DNA from: Devosia sp. | GTDB lineage: Bacteria; Pseudomonadota; Alphaproteobacteria; Rhizobiales; Devosiaceae | DNA length: 64,000 nucleotides | Assembly: GCA_015234425.1 (NCBI GenBank) | Contig: JADGNE010000044.1 | Location: 103,217 to 167,216 of the forward strand | Direction: 5' to 3' | In this document: piece by piece, positions 54,090 to 63,204 of the stretch | Numbering within the stretch: position 1 is the first letter of the stretch | Layout of the letters: each line of letters begins with the position of its first letter | Program-made: the position numbers and the translations under genes | The notes under the pieces: generated by a model | Told to the model about the DNA's origin: nothing | The model's input: the letters and a program-made list of their open reading frames with translations, nothing else | The model's database searches: none

Positions 54090-55025
54090 ATGGCCAGATA
54101 TCTGCTCTTACGCTTGGGTGATGCGATCCCCACCCTTTTCATGGTGCTGACGCTGGTGTTCATCGCCATGCGCATCCTGCCCGGCGACCCCGCACTGGCG
54201 GCGCTCGGTGATGCGGCACTACCCGAGCAGCTGGCCGAATTCCGCGAGCGGATGGGGCTCAACGTCCCCCTCTGGCAGCAATATTTCAATTTTCTCGGCG
54301 GCGTGCTGACGCTCGATTTCGGTCGCTCGCTGCTGACCAATACGCCGGTGCTGCAGCTGATCGCGCAGAACCTGCCTTATACGATCGAACTGACCGTCGC
54401 CGCCATGCTGATGGGCATTGTCGCCGGCCTGCCGATGGGCGTGATGGCTGCGACCAACCGCAACAAAGCCCCGGACGGGGTGGTGCGGGTGTTCTCGCTG
54501 ATCGGCTATGCCATTCCCGACTTTTTCCTCGGCGCGATCCTGCTTATCACGTTCTCGCTCAATATGGGCTGGTTCCCGATCAATGGGGCAGGGTCCGACT
54601 TTGTCAGTCGGCTGCACCATCTGTTCCTGCCGGCGCTGACGCTGGCCTTCGTGAAAGCTGCCTTCCTCGGCCGCCTGACACGTACCAGCCTGCTCGAAGT
54701 TTTGGGCAAGGACTATGTGCGGACGGCGCGCGCCAAAGGCGCCAAAGAAAATCGAGTCATTTACCGGCACGGCCTGCGCAATGCGCTGTTGCCGATCTCG
54801 ACCGGGCTGGGGCTGAGCCTTCTCTCGACGTTGTCCGGTTCGGTGGCGGTGGAGCTGGTGTTCAACCGTCCCGGCATCGGGCGCCTGCTCATCGATGCGA
54901 TCGCGCAGCGCGACTACGCCGTGATCCAGGGCGGGGTACTGGTGTTTGCCGGTTTCGTGGTGCTCATCAACCTCCTGATGGACCTTGTTTATGTTGTTGT
55001 CGATCCACGCGTGCGGGTGAGCTGA
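54090..55025 (+). CDS. ABC permease, DppB/OppB type
   Basis: Inner-membrane permease of 311 residues. MARYLLLRLGDAIPTLFMV is the usual first helix of DppB, followed by FIAMRILPGDPALAAL and the EAA-like loop YVRTARAKGAKENRVIYRHGLRNALLP. ATG at 54090 has AAAGG eight bases upstream; GTG at 54084 is closer to that site and less likely. The gene sits 2 nt before the DppC-type gene. Confidence 0.92.
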   Translation: MARYLLLRLGDAIPTLFMVLTLVFIAMRILPGDPALAALGDAALPEQLAEFRERMGLNVPLWQQYFNFLGGVLTLDFGRSLLTNTPVLQLIAQNLPYTIELTVAAMLMGIVAGLPMGVMAATNRNKAPDGVVRVFSLIGYAIPDFFLGAILLITFSLNMGWFPINGAGSDFVSRLHHLFLPALTLAFVKAAFLGRLTRTSLLEVLGKDYVRTARAKGAKENRVIYRHGLRNALLPISTGLGLSLLSTLSGSVAVELVFNRPGIGRLLIDAIAQRDYAVIQGGVLVFAGFVVLINLLMDLVYVVVDPRVRVS

Positions 55026-55026
55026 G

Positions 55027-55911
55027 ATGAGTGTCATTACCGAAGATACCGTTCGCATCCCGCCGGCCGAACCTGGCTTTTTCAGCCAGCTCAGGAAGAT
55101 CCTGTTCGGCCGCGTGGAGACGGCTTTCGCCACCTGCATGATTGGGGTGTTTATCCTCGTCGCGCTGTTTGCGCCTGTGCTGGCGCCCTATGATCCGCTG
55201 GCGCAGTCGGTTCTCAAGATCAACCGGCTGCCGAGTGCCGACAACTGGCTCGGTACCGACCAGTTCGGTCGCGACGTGCTGAGCCGGCTTATTTACGGTT
55301 CGCGCAACTCGCTGCTGTTCGGGTTCATCTCGCCAGTGCTGGCCGCGCTGTTCGGCACGACCCTCGGGGTCATCGCCGGCTATTTCGGCGGGGTCGTCGA
55401 CCGCCTGATCTCCCGCGTCATCGACCTGTTGCTGGCCTTTCCGGAGTTGCTGCTGGCGATCCTGATCGCGGCTGTTCTGGGTGGCGGCTTCTGGAACATC
55501 ATTGCGGTGATCACCGTGGCCTTCATCCCGGGTTTTGCCCGCGTGGCCCGGGCCCAGACGCTGTCGATCAAGCAGGAGCCCTATGTGGAGGCGGCGATCG
55601 CCACGGGTGTGCGCACCCCGATCATCATCATCCGCCACATCATTCCCAATATCATGGCCCCAATCGTGGCGCTGATGACGCTGTGGGTGGCGTCGGCCAT
55701 CCGCATCGAGGCTTCGCTGAGTTTCCTCGGTATCGGCACCCGGCCGCCCAATCCCAGCTGGGGCAACATCATCCGCGACGGGCTCAACAGCCTCTTCGGT
55801 TCGCCCTGGCCGATCATCGGCGCCGGTATTGCCATTACCCTGGTGGTGCTTTCGTTCAACCTTGTCGGCGACGCGATCCGCGATGCGCTCGACCCATCGA
55901 CTGCACGCTAG
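55027..55911 (+). CDS. ABC permease, DppC/OppC type
   Basis: Permease of 294 residues with about six helices. The first cytoplasmic segment ends at LRKILFGRVETAF. GTDQFGRDVLSRLIYGSRNSL and the coupling loop YVEAAIATGVRTPIIIIRHIIPNIM are hallmarks, and the protein ends DAIRDALDPSTAR, like the permease end at the start of the window. ATG 55027 is preceded by a short gap; the fused ATPase follows. Confidence 0.92.
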   Translation: MSVITEDTVRIPPAEPGFFSQLRKILFGRVETAFATCMIGVFILVALFAPVLAPYDPLAQSVLKINRLPSADNWLGTDQFGRDVLSRLIYGSRNSLLFGFISPVLAALFGTTLGVIAGYFGGVVDRLISRVIDLLLAFPELLLAILIAAVLGGGFWNIIAVITVAFIPGFARVARAQTLSIKQEPYVEAAIATGVRTPIIIIRHIIPNIMAPIVALMTLWVASAIRIEASLSFLGIGTRPPNPSWGNIIRDGLNSLFGSPWPIIGAGIAITLVVLSFNLVGDAIRDALDPSTAR

Positions 55912-55920
55912 GAGATGGAC

Positions 55921-57789
55921 ATGAGCGCAATGGACAATACTGCAGAGCAGGCCGCGCCAAAAGCGGCCGCAGAGCCGGTCCTGTCGGTCCGTGATCTCAA
56001 GACCTCGTTCCTTACTCCGAAAGGCTGGGTGGAGATCGTCAAGGGGATCAGCTTCGACATTGCGGCGGAGGAAACTCTTGCCGTGGTGGGCGAGAGCGGG
56101 TCGGGCAAGTCGGTAACAGCGCTGAGCGTGATGCGGCTCCTCGACCACGAGATGAGCCGGGTCGAGGGCTCGGTGAAACTTGCCGGGCGTGAACTGCTCT
56201 CGCTCGGGCCCAATGAAATGCGCAATGTGCGGGGGCGGCAGATCGGCATGATCTTCCAGGAGGCGATGACCAGCCTCAACCCGCTGCAGACCGTGGGCCA
56301 GCAGATCGCCGAAGTGCTGACCATCCACGGCCTCTATTCGGGCCAGGAGGCCTATAAGGAGGCCGAGCGACTGCTCGAGCGCGTGCGTATTCCCGGGGCG
56401 GCGTCGCGGCTCAAGGATTATCCGCATGCTCTCTCGGGCGGCATGCGCCAGCGCGTCATGATTGCCATGGCGCTGGCCTGCAAGCCCAAGCTTCTTATCG
56501 CCGACGAGCCGACGACGGCGCTCGACGTGACCATTCAGGCCCAGATCCTGCAGCTGATCAAGCAGCTGCAGAAGGAGGAGGGCATGGGCGTCCTGTTCAT
56601 TACCCATGACATGGGTGTGGTGGCCGAGGTCGCCGACCGGACCGTGGTGATGCTGCAGGGCAAGGCGGTTGAGTCCGACAAGACCGAGAACATCTTTGCG
56701 CATGCCCAGAACCCCTATACGCGGGCGCTGATCGCGGCGGTGCCGCGGCTCGGCGAAGGCAATAAGAAGGGGCCTCAGCACTTCCCCATTCTCGACCGGG
56801 CGACCGGTCTGGTGGTGACCGGCCGCGAGCGACCGGACACGGTCCAACACACGGCCGAGCCGGTGCTGCGGGTGAAGAACCTCGTCAAGCGGTTCGACAT
56901 TGCAGGTGGGCTGTTCAGCGGTCCGATCGGCCGGGTCCACGCTGTCGAAGATGTCAGCTTCGACCTCAAGGCGGGGGAGACCCTCTCGCTCGTGGGCGAG
57001 TCCGGGTGCGGAAAGTCGACCACGGGCCGGGCGGTGATGCGGCTGATCGAGCCACAGAGCGGCGAGATCAATCTGGGCGGCACCGATATCCGCGCGCTGG
57101 ACAAGGAACGCATGCGCGACATGCGCCGGCATATCCAGATGATCTTCCAGGATCCGTATGCCAGCCTCAACCCGCGCATCAAGATCGGTGATGCCATTGC
57201 CGAGCCATTCCTGACCCACAAGCTGGGGACCAAGCAACAGGCGCGCGACAAGGCCATGGACCTGCTAGAGCGGGTGGGGCTCAGCCCGGAAATGGCGGGA
57301 CGCTATCCCTCACAGTTTTCCGGCGGTCAGCGGCAGCGCATCTGCATTGCCCGGGCGCTCTCGCTGGAACCCAAGGTGATCGTGGCGGACGAAAGCGTCT
57401 CGGCGCTCGACGTCTCGATCAAGGCCCAGGTCGTGAACCTGATGATGGATCTGCAGGAACAGTTTGGCCTGTCTTATCTTTTCATCTCGCACGACATGGC
57501 GGTGGTGGAGCGCATCAGCCATCAGGTTGCGGTGATGTATCTCGGCGAGATCGTGGAGCGGGGGCCGGTGGCATCCGTCTTCGGGAACCCGCAGCACCCC
57601 TATACAAAGCGCCTGATGGCGGCAGTGCCTGTGCCTGATCCGGCACGGCGAACCCAGGTGCGGCCCGTCAGCAATGACGAGATCAAGAGCCCGATCCGCA
57701 AGGTGGATTATGTGCTGCCAAAACGAGAGTACCGCGAAGTCTCGCCAGGCCATATCGTGCAGGTCTGGGGCGATGACTGGAAGATCTAG
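55921..57789 (+). CDS. Fused double ABC ATPase (DppD-DppF)
   Basis: Single chain of 622 residues that joins the two ATPases normally encoded apart, as they are at 267 and 1270. Module 1 has [29 protein letters not shown] and [11 protein letters not shown]; module 2 has [29 protein letters not shown] and [10 protein letters not shown]. The cysteine-rich tails of DppD/DppF are missing from both modules. ATG at 55921 fits the AGGAG at 55910; ATG at 55915 lies directly on that site. It closes the importer operon. Confidence 0.93.
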   Translation: MSAMDNTAEQAAPKAAAEPVLSVRDLKTSFLTPKGWVEIVKGISFDIAAEETLAVVGESGSGKSVTALSVMRLLDHEMSRVEGSVKLAGRELLSLGPNEMRNVRGRQIGMIFQEAMTSLNPLQTVGQQIAEVLTIHGLYSGQEAYKEAERLLERVRIPGAASRLKDYPHALSGGMRQRVMIAMALACKPKLLIADEPTTALDVTIQAQILQLIKQLQKEEGMGVLFITHDMGVVAEVADRTVVMLQGKAVESDKTENIFAHAQNPYTRALIAAVPRLGEGNKKGPQHFPILDRATGLVVTGRERPDTVQHTAEPVLRVKNLVKRFDIAGGLFSGPIGRVHAVEDVSFDLKAGETLSLVGESGCGKSTTGRAVMRLIEPQSGEINLGGTDIRALDKERMRDMRRHIQMIFQDPYASLNPRIKIGDAIAEPFLTHKLGTKQQARDKAMDLLERVGLSPEMAGRYPSQFSGGQRQRICIARALSLEPKVIVADESVSALDVSIKAQVVNLMMDLQEQFGLSYLFISHDMAVVERISHQVAVMYLGEIVERGPVASVFGNPQHPYTKRLMAAVPVPDPARRTQVRPVSNDEIKSPIRKVDYVLPKREYREVSPGHIVQVWGDDWKI

Positions 57790-57828
57790 GGGCGCGGTGA
57801 CAATGAAGAAAAGAGAAGGACAGGTTTC

Positions 57829-58818
57829 ATGAGTTTTCAGGCATTGGTCACCAGCAAGGATGGGGCGGGGAAGGTTTCTTCGCGCGTCGAGATGATCGGT
57901 GATGACCGCCTGCCCGAGGGCAATGTGACGGTCGATGTGGAATGGGCGGGGCTCAACTACAAGGACGGGCTGTGCCTGACCGGGGCTGGCGGGCTGGTGC
58001 GGAATTTTCCGCATGTGGCGGGCATCGACTTTGCCGGGACTGTCGCCGAGAGCGCGGACAGCCGCTACAAGGCGGGCGACAAGGTGCTGTTGACCGGCTG
58101 GCGCGTGGGCGAGGCTCATTGGGGCGGCTATGCGCAGCGGGCGCGGGTCAATGCCGACTGGCTGGTCCCGGTGCCGGAAAGCCTTTCGACGCGCGACACC
58201 ATGGTGGCGGGCACGGCGGGCCTTACTGCAATGCTGGCGGTGGATCGGCTGGAAAAGCTGGGGCTGACGCCGGAAGCCGGCGAAGTGCTGGTGACGGGTG
58301 CGGCGGGTGGCGTAGGCTCGATTGCGCTCTCGCTGCTGGGCAAGCTCGGCTACACGGCGGTGGCGGTTTCCGGGCGGCCGGAACATGCCGAAATGCTCAA
58401 GGGGCTTGGCGCCAGCGAGATCATCGCGCGCGATGAGTTCATGGGGCAGCCGGACAAGCCGCTGGAATCGGCACGCTGGGCCGGTCTGATCGACAATGTC
58501 GGCGGCAAGGTTCTGGCCAAGGCGCTCAAGCAGATGAAGTACAACGGCATCGCCACGGCGATCGGCAATGCCGGCGGTATCGGTCTTGATACAAATGTCC
58601 TGCCGTTCATCCTGCGCGGGGTGACGCTTGCGGGCATCGACAGCGTGATGCAGCCCTATGCAAACCGCGTTCCGGCATGGAACCGGATTGCCGAGATATT
58701 TGACCTCGGAGCCTATGACGGCATGGTCAGCGAAATCGGGCTTGAGGCGCTGCCGGCTGCTGCCGACCAGATCCTCGCCGGGCAGGTGCGCGGGCGCACC
58801 ATCGTCAAGCTGCGCTAG
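57829..58818 (+). CDS. YhdH/AcuI-type acrylyl-CoA reductase-like MDR oxidoreductase
   Basis: Zinc-free medium-chain reductase of 329 residues. It has LNYKDGLCLTGAGGLVRNFPHVAGIDFAGTV, the YhdH hallmark, GTAGLTAMLAV and the NADPH motif VTGAAGGVGSIALSLLGKLG. Known relatives reduce acryloyl-CoA to propionyl-CoA with NADPH. Paired with the CoA-ester enzymes upstream it may remove a toxic enoyl-CoA. GAAGGACAGG precedes ATG 57829. It is the first of three dehydrogenase genes. Confidence 0.88.
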   Translation: MSFQALVTSKDGAGKVSSRVEMIGDDRLPEGNVTVDVEWAGLNYKDGLCLTGAGGLVRNFPHVAGIDFAGTVAESADSRYKAGDKVLLTGWRVGEAHWGGYAQRARVNADWLVPVPESLSTRDTMVAGTAGLTAMLAVDRLEKLGLTPEAGEVLVTGAAGGVGSIALSLLGKLGYTAVAVSGRPEHAEMLKGLGASEIIARDEFMGQPDKPLESARWAGLIDNVGGKVLAKALKQMKYNGIATAIGNAGGIGLDTNVLPFILRGVTLAGIDSVMQPYANRVPAWNRIAEIFDLGAYDGMVSEIGLEALPAAADQILAGQVRGRTIVKLR

Positions 58819-58827
58819 GAGAACGCG

Positions 58828-59784
58828 ATGCCGGTCATGATCGCGCATAATTATGATGAGCGGCTGGCTGGCAAAATTGCGGCCGTGCTGCCCGAGGGCG
58901 TGGATTTTCGCGCCCTCGGAGCGAATGCCGAGACGGGCTGGGAGGTACCGGCCGAGGCGGAAATCCTGCTGATCAACCAGAACAGCCCGGAAATCGGGCT
59001 GCATCGGGGGATGGTGAAGCCGGATGGCTGGCCTTTCAACCTCAAATGGGTGCAGTTGCGCTCGACCGGCATCGACAAATATCCGGACTGGATTTTCGAG
59101 GTGCCGCAGGTCTGTGTCACCCGTGGCGGCTATGCCGTGCCGATTTCGGAATATGTGCTGGCCGCGATGCTGGCGCAGGTGAAGCTCATTCCGGAGATCT
59201 GGGTGAGAGGGGCCGGGCAGTGGCAGCCCCGGCCCAGATTGGGCACGCTCAACGGTCAGACGCTGGGGATCATCGGCTTTGGCGAGATCGGCAAGGCGAT
59301 TGCCGAAAAGGCCCAGACCTTTGGCATGGAGATCATCGGCACGCGCCGCTCGGGTGGGCCGAGCGGCATGGAAGGCGTCGAGATCGTTTCGCTGGGCGAG
59401 CTGATTTCGCGGTCGGACCATATTGTGGTGGCGACACCGCTGACCGAGGAGACGGCCGGCATGCTCAATGTCGAGACGCTTGCCGGGATCAAGGACGGCG
59501 CGCATCTGATCAATATCGGGCGCGGCCAGGTGATCACCGAAGACGGGCTCAGGGCCGCGCTCGATGGTAAGCTGGGGGCGGCGACGCTGGATGTGACCGT
59601 GCCTGAACCGCTGACGGATGGGCACTGGCTTTATAGCCACCCCAAGGTGCGGATCTCGCCTCATATTTCGGGCAGCTCGCCGCAGAGCGACGCCAATATC
59701 ACCGCGTTTTTCCGGCGCAATCTCGATCGCTATCTGGCTGGTGAGCGGCTGGAAGGGCTAGTCGATCCGCTGGCGCGCTACTGA
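58828..59784 (+). CDS. D-isomer-specific 2-hydroxyacid dehydrogenase family protein
   Basis: NAD(P)-dependent dehydrogenase of 318 residues. The nucleotide site is GIIGFGEIGKAIAEKAQ; catalytic residues fall in NIGRGQVI (Arg), VTVPEPLTDGHWLYSHP (Glu) and ISPHISGSS (His). It would interconvert a 2-hydroxy acid and its keto acid. CAGGAG-like AGGAGAACG lies before ATG 58828, 9 nt past the reductase stop. It is separate in sequence from the malate-type dehydrogenase at 40401. Confidence 0.87.
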   Translation: MPVMIAHNYDERLAGKIAAVLPEGVDFRALGANAETGWEVPAEAEILLINQNSPEIGLHRGMVKPDGWPFNLKWVQLRSTGIDKYPDWIFEVPQVCVTRGGYAVPISEYVLAAMLAQVKLIPEIWVRGAGQWQPRPRLGTLNGQTLGIIGFGEIGKAIAEKAQTFGMEIIGTRRSGGPSGMEGVEIVSLGELISRSDHIVVATPLTEETAGMLNVETLAGIKDGAHLINIGRGQVITEDGLRAALDGKLGAATLDVTVPEPLTDGHWLYSHPKVRISPHISGSSPQSDANITAFFRRNLDRYLAGERLEGLVDPLARY

Positions 59785-59848
59785 ATTTTACGTTTGACTG
59801 ACTGCCGGCCCTGGGCCGGAAACAGCTGTGATTGCTGGAGGATATCTT

Positions 59849-61153
59849 ATGGCCATTTGGCTCAAGCGCGGTAAGGATGTCGAGGAGCGGGCAGAGGCGG
59901 ACCGGCAGGTGCGCGCCACGGTTGAAGGCATTCTCGCCGATATCGAAAAGCGCGGCGATGCGGCGATCCGCGAGCTCTCGGTCAAATTCGATAAATGGGA
60001 CCGGACCGATTTCCGGCTGAGCCAGGCCGAGATCGATGACTGCATTGCGCAGCTGACCGATGAGGAAGTGCGCGACATCGAGTTTGCGCAGATCCAGGTG
60101 CGCAATTTTGCGCAGAAGCAGCGCGAGACCATGCTCGATCTCGAGGTGGAGACGTTGCCGGGGGTGATCCTGGGGCACAAGCATGTGCCGATCAGTGCGG
60201 TGGGCTGCTATGTGCCGGGCGGCAAATATCCGCTGCTGGCCTCGGCGCATATGTCGGTGCTGACGGCCAAGGTGGCGGGTTGTCCGCGCGTGATCACCTG
60301 TGCGCCGCCGTTCAATGGCAAGCCGGCGCCAGCGATTGTTGCGGCGCAGGCGATGGCGGGGGCCGACGAGATCTATGTGCTGGGCGGGATCCAGGCGATT
60401 GGCGCCATGGCAATCGGCACCGAGAGCATTGACCCAGTCGACATGCTGGTGGGGCCGGGCAATGCCTTTGTGGCCGAAGCCAAGCGGCAGCTTTATGGGC
60501 GCGTGGGGATTGATCTTTTTGCCGGGCCGACCGAGACGCTGGTGATTGCCGACGAGACGGTGGACGGCGAGCTCTGCGCGACGGACCTTCTGGGGCAGGC
60601 CGAGCATGGGCCGACCTCGCCGGCGATCCTGCTCACAAATTCCGAAAAGCTGGCGCGGGACACGATGGCGGAAATCGAGCGGCTGCTGGAAATCCTGCCA
60701 ACGGCTGATATCGCGCGAAAGTCGTGGGCGGATTTCGGCGAGGTGATCGTCTGCGAGAGCTATGAGGAAATGCTGGCTGAAGCCGACCGCATTGCTTCCG
60801 AACATGTGCAGGTGATGACCGAGAGGGACATGTGGTTCCGGGACAATCTGCGCAACTTTGGGGCGTTGTTCCTCGGCCCGCGCACCAATGTGGCCTATGG
60901 CGACAAGGTGATCGGCACCAACCATACGCTGCCGACCATGAAGGCGGCGCGCTATACGGGCGGGTTGTGGGTTGGAAAGTTTTTGAAGACCTGCACCTGG
61001 CAGACGGTCAACAGTGACGAAGCCTCGGCCATGGTAGGCGAATATGGCTCGCGCCTATCCATGCTGGAGGGGTTTGTGGGCCATGCCGAGCAGGCCAATA
61101 TCCGGGTGCGGCGCTATGGCGGGCGCAATGTGCCCTATGGCGGCAAGGCCTGA
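59849..61153 (+). CDS. Histidinol-dehydrogenase-family enzyme (HpsN-like)
   Basis: Zinc/NAD enzyme of 434 residues. It has the family core [43 protein letters not shown] and the metal-binding LLGQAEHGP (Gln, His). The opening [20 protein letters not shown] and the [21 protein letters not shown] stretch are those of the non-biosynthetic branch that includes sulfopropanediol 3-dehydrogenase HpsN. No his genes are nearby, so it is catabolic, probably oxidising an alcohol to an acid in two steps. GGAGGATATC precedes ATG 59849. Confidence 0.85.
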   Translation: MAIWLKRGKDVEERAEADRQVRATVEGILADIEKRGDAAIRELSVKFDKWDRTDFRLSQAEIDDCIAQLTDEEVRDIEFAQIQVRNFAQKQRETMLDLEVETLPGVILGHKHVPISAVGCYVPGGKYPLLASAHMSVLTAKVAGCPRVITCAPPFNGKPAPAIVAAQAMAGADEIYVLGGIQAIGAMAIGTESIDPVDMLVGPGNAFVAEAKRQLYGRVGIDLFAGPTETLVIADETVDGELCATDLLGQAEHGPTSPAILLTNSEKLARDTMAEIERLLEILPTADIARKSWADFGEVIVCESYEEMLAEADRIASEHVQVMTERDMWFRDNLRNFGALFLGPRTNVAYGDKVIGTNHTLPTMKAARYTGGLWVGKFLKTCTWQTVNSDEASAMVGEYGSRLSMLEGFVGHAEQANIRVRRYGGRNVPYGGKA

Positions 61154-61214
61154 GAGGAGGGAGGCGGCCGTGAAATCCCTATGCCGCTTCGTATGCTGGC
61201 GTCTCCACGCCGCA

Positions 61215-61245
61215 AAAGCGTTTCCACTTTGGACGGAAACGCTTT
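61215..61245. repeat. 11-bp perfect inverted repeat
   Basis: AAAGCGTTTCC (61215-61225) and GGAAACGCTTT (61235-61245) are perfect inverted copies over 9 nt. It lies between the HisD-like gene and the GlcG-like gene. There is no T run, so it may be an operator or an RNA hairpin. Confidence 0.6.
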
Positions 61246-61299
61246 AGGAGCAGTCCTGAACCTTCGTGCGTTTGTATAATTGTATTACAGGAGACTTTC

Positions 61300-61722
61300 A
61301 TGCTGACTCTCAAGCGGATTGACGTGCAGGACGCACAGGTGCTGCTCCAGGGTGCGCGGGACAAGGCGCGGGAGATCGGCGTGCCAATGTGCATCGCCAT
61401 CACGGATGAATCGGGCAATCTCATCGCTTTCGAGCGCATGGATGGCGGCAAGATCACCTCGATCACCATCGCCATCGACAAGGCCTTCACGGCTGCCGGT
61501 GCGCGCAAGGCGACGGGTGACTACGGCACGTCCAGCCAGCCCGGTTCGCCCGCCTATGGCATCAATTCGGCGATTAACGGCCGCCTGATGGTGGTTGCCG
61601 GTGGCCTTCCGCTCAGCGTTGATGGCGAAGTCGTCGGCGGTATTGGCGTGAGCTCGGGCACGCCAGCGCAGGACACGGAAGTCGCCCAAGCCGGCATCGA
61701 CGCGTTTCTTGCGGGTCTCTGA
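61300..61722 (+). CDS. GlcG/HbpS (DUF336) family protein
   Basis: Small alpha-beta protein of 140 residues. It has the whole family pattern: ARDKAREIGVPMCIAITDESGNLIAFERMDG, IDKAFTAAGARKATGD, the SAINGRLMVVAGGLPLS segment and GGIGVSSGTPAQD. Some members bind haem or corrinoid (HbpS); others (GlcG) accompany glycolate or diol oxidation without a known role. CAGGAGAC lies before ATG 61300. It closes the catabolic region and is followed by a terminator. Confidence 0.88.
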   Translation: MLTLKRIDVQDAQVLLQGARDKAREIGVPMCIAITDESGNLIAFERMDGGKITSITIAIDKAFTAAGARKATGDYGTSSQPGSPAYGINSAINGRLMVVAGGLPLSVDGEVVGGIGVSSGTPAQDTEVAQAGIDAFLAGL

Positions 61723-61771
61723 AAATATAGTCGGAGAATAAACGTCTACTTCCGATTTTGAGAATTCTGGA

Positions 61772-61799
61772 GGGGCAAGGCGCAAGCCTTGCCCCTTTT
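61772..61799 (+). terminator. Strong rho-independent terminator
   Basis: GGGGCAAGG (61772-61780) pairs perfectly with CCTTGCCCC (61787-61795) over CGCAAG, followed by TTTT. It ends the transcript that includes the GlcG-like gene. Confidence 0.88.
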
Positions 61800-62040
61800 G
61801 TCCGAAGGGTCAAATTGGGCCCAATGTGTATTTAGGCTGCACTGGAAATTTCTGTTGGACGCTTTGAACGTTGGGCGGCTGGCTACCGCCGGTGCGGAGC
61901 ATTTTTGCCTAAACCTTTGGTATCGAACATTTTTTATTGATAAAATATACACTGTTTTTGCTGCACTAAATGGCGACCAGCAGACCAGTGAGCGTCTTTG
62001 CCCCGAAGCCGTTCTGGCCCTGCCGGGAAGGTGGGACCTC
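61800..62040. other. AT-rich intergenic stretch, no gene seen
   Basis: About 240 bases between the terminator and the next gene, with several AT-rich runs (such as TTTTTTATTGATAAAATATA) unlike the surroundings. It may hold the promoter of the disrupted gene that follows. No RNA gene or conserved protein could be supported. Confidence 0.5.
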
Positions 62041-63204
62041 ATGGCCATTTCGAAAAACGATATTCAAAAACTCTATAGACGGACCTCTCCGTCGCGCCCC
62101 AGGCCGGGCTTTATCTCTTTGCCACCGAAGGCGTGTTCTGCGACGGGGGCGGGGTGCTGCACAGCGTTGGCGCGTCGGGGCTAGATGGTGGGCGACGGGA
62201 ACTGCAGCGGATGGGCGAGGTCGATGTCTACGGCCTCGTCGACCGGTCATCGCGATTTCTGGCCGATCAGGTCGGGCCGGACGGCCGCTTTGTTTATGGC
62301 TATCACCCATGTTTTGACCGGCAGATCGCCGCCTATAATACGCTGCGCCATGCCAGCACGACCTATTCGATGATCGAAGCCCTTGAGGTCACCGGGGATG
62401 CCGACCTCAGGGCCGCGATCGAGCGCTCGCTTTCCTATCTCAGCACGCATCTGATCAAACAGGTCATGCTCCCCGACCTGACGGAGGCGGCCTTCCTTGT
62501 CGACAGCGGTGACGAGATCAAGCTGGGGGGCAATGCGGTCGCCATTCTGGCCTTCACCAAATATGCCGATGTCACCGGATCGAACCGCTATCTCCCTCTT
62601 GCCGAGGCGCTTGGGCATGGCATCAGGTCGATGCAGGACGGGGCGACCGGGTCGTTTGTGCATGTGCTCAATTACCCCGATCTCTCGGTCAAGGCGGAGT
62701 ATCGCACCATCTATTACGATGGCGAGGCGGCCTTTGGGCTGATGCGGCTTTATGAGCAGACGGGCAATTCGCTCTGGCTGGAGACGGTGGAAAAGGCCTT
62801 CGACCATTTCATCGCCGCCGAGCACTGGCAGCACCACGATCATTGGCTGAGTTACTGCGTCAACGAGCTGACGCGGTATCGGCCGGAGGAGCGCTATTTC
62901 CGGTTCGGCATCCAGAATTTTGCCGGCTATCTCGATTTCGTGCTGGAGCGGATCACGACGTTCCCGACCCTGCTCGAGCTGATGATGGCAGCCGAGCGCA
63001 TGCTCAGGCGGCTTTCAGAGCAGCCGGATCTGGCGCATCTGCTGGACGATGTCGACTTCGAAAAATTCGATCGGGCGCTGCACAAGCGGGCGCACCATCT
63101 GCTCAACGGACACTTCTGGCCGGAGATGGCGATGTATTTTCGCAATCCCGCCAGGATCATCGGGTCGTTCTTCATCCGGCATCACGCGTTCCGCGTGCGG
63201 GGGG
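62041..63204 (+). pseudogene. Disrupted gene of unknown function, frameshifted and cut by an IS
   Basis: A continuous protein-like sequence opens in one frame (ATG 62041, MAISKNDIQKLYRR) and goes on in another from about 62079 (LSVAPQAGLYLFATEGVFCDGGG). It runs to HHAFRVR at about 63200, where the IS3 element begins. The long, Trp- and Tyr-rich helical body with internal helix pairs (YNTLRHASTTYSMIEALEVTGD, YDGEAAFGLMRLYEQTGN) resembles an alpha/alpha toroid such as those of sugar epimerases or hydrolases. I cannot name the family. The gene is broken at both ends, so it is probably inactive. Confidence 0.75.

Noticed and set aside
54967-57237. 756-codon open frame on the minus strand
   Set aside because: Antisense shadow of the permease and fused ATPase, with no recognisable motif.
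57310-59664. 784-codon open frame on the minus strand
   Set aside because: It is antisense to the ATPase, the AcuI-like and the 2-hydroxyacid dehydrogenase genes, has His/Arg-rich low-complexity content and no domain; high GC at third positions explains it.
40401-61153. Complete dihydroxypropanesulfonate degradation pathway
   Set aside because: HpsN-like and ComC-like enzymes are present, but no sulfo-lyase or sulfonate exporter was found, so the claim is not supported.
61273-61289. TGTATAATTGTATTACA before the GlcG-like gene as operator
   Set aside because: The inverted repeat is good only at the outer four bases; too weak to list as a feature.
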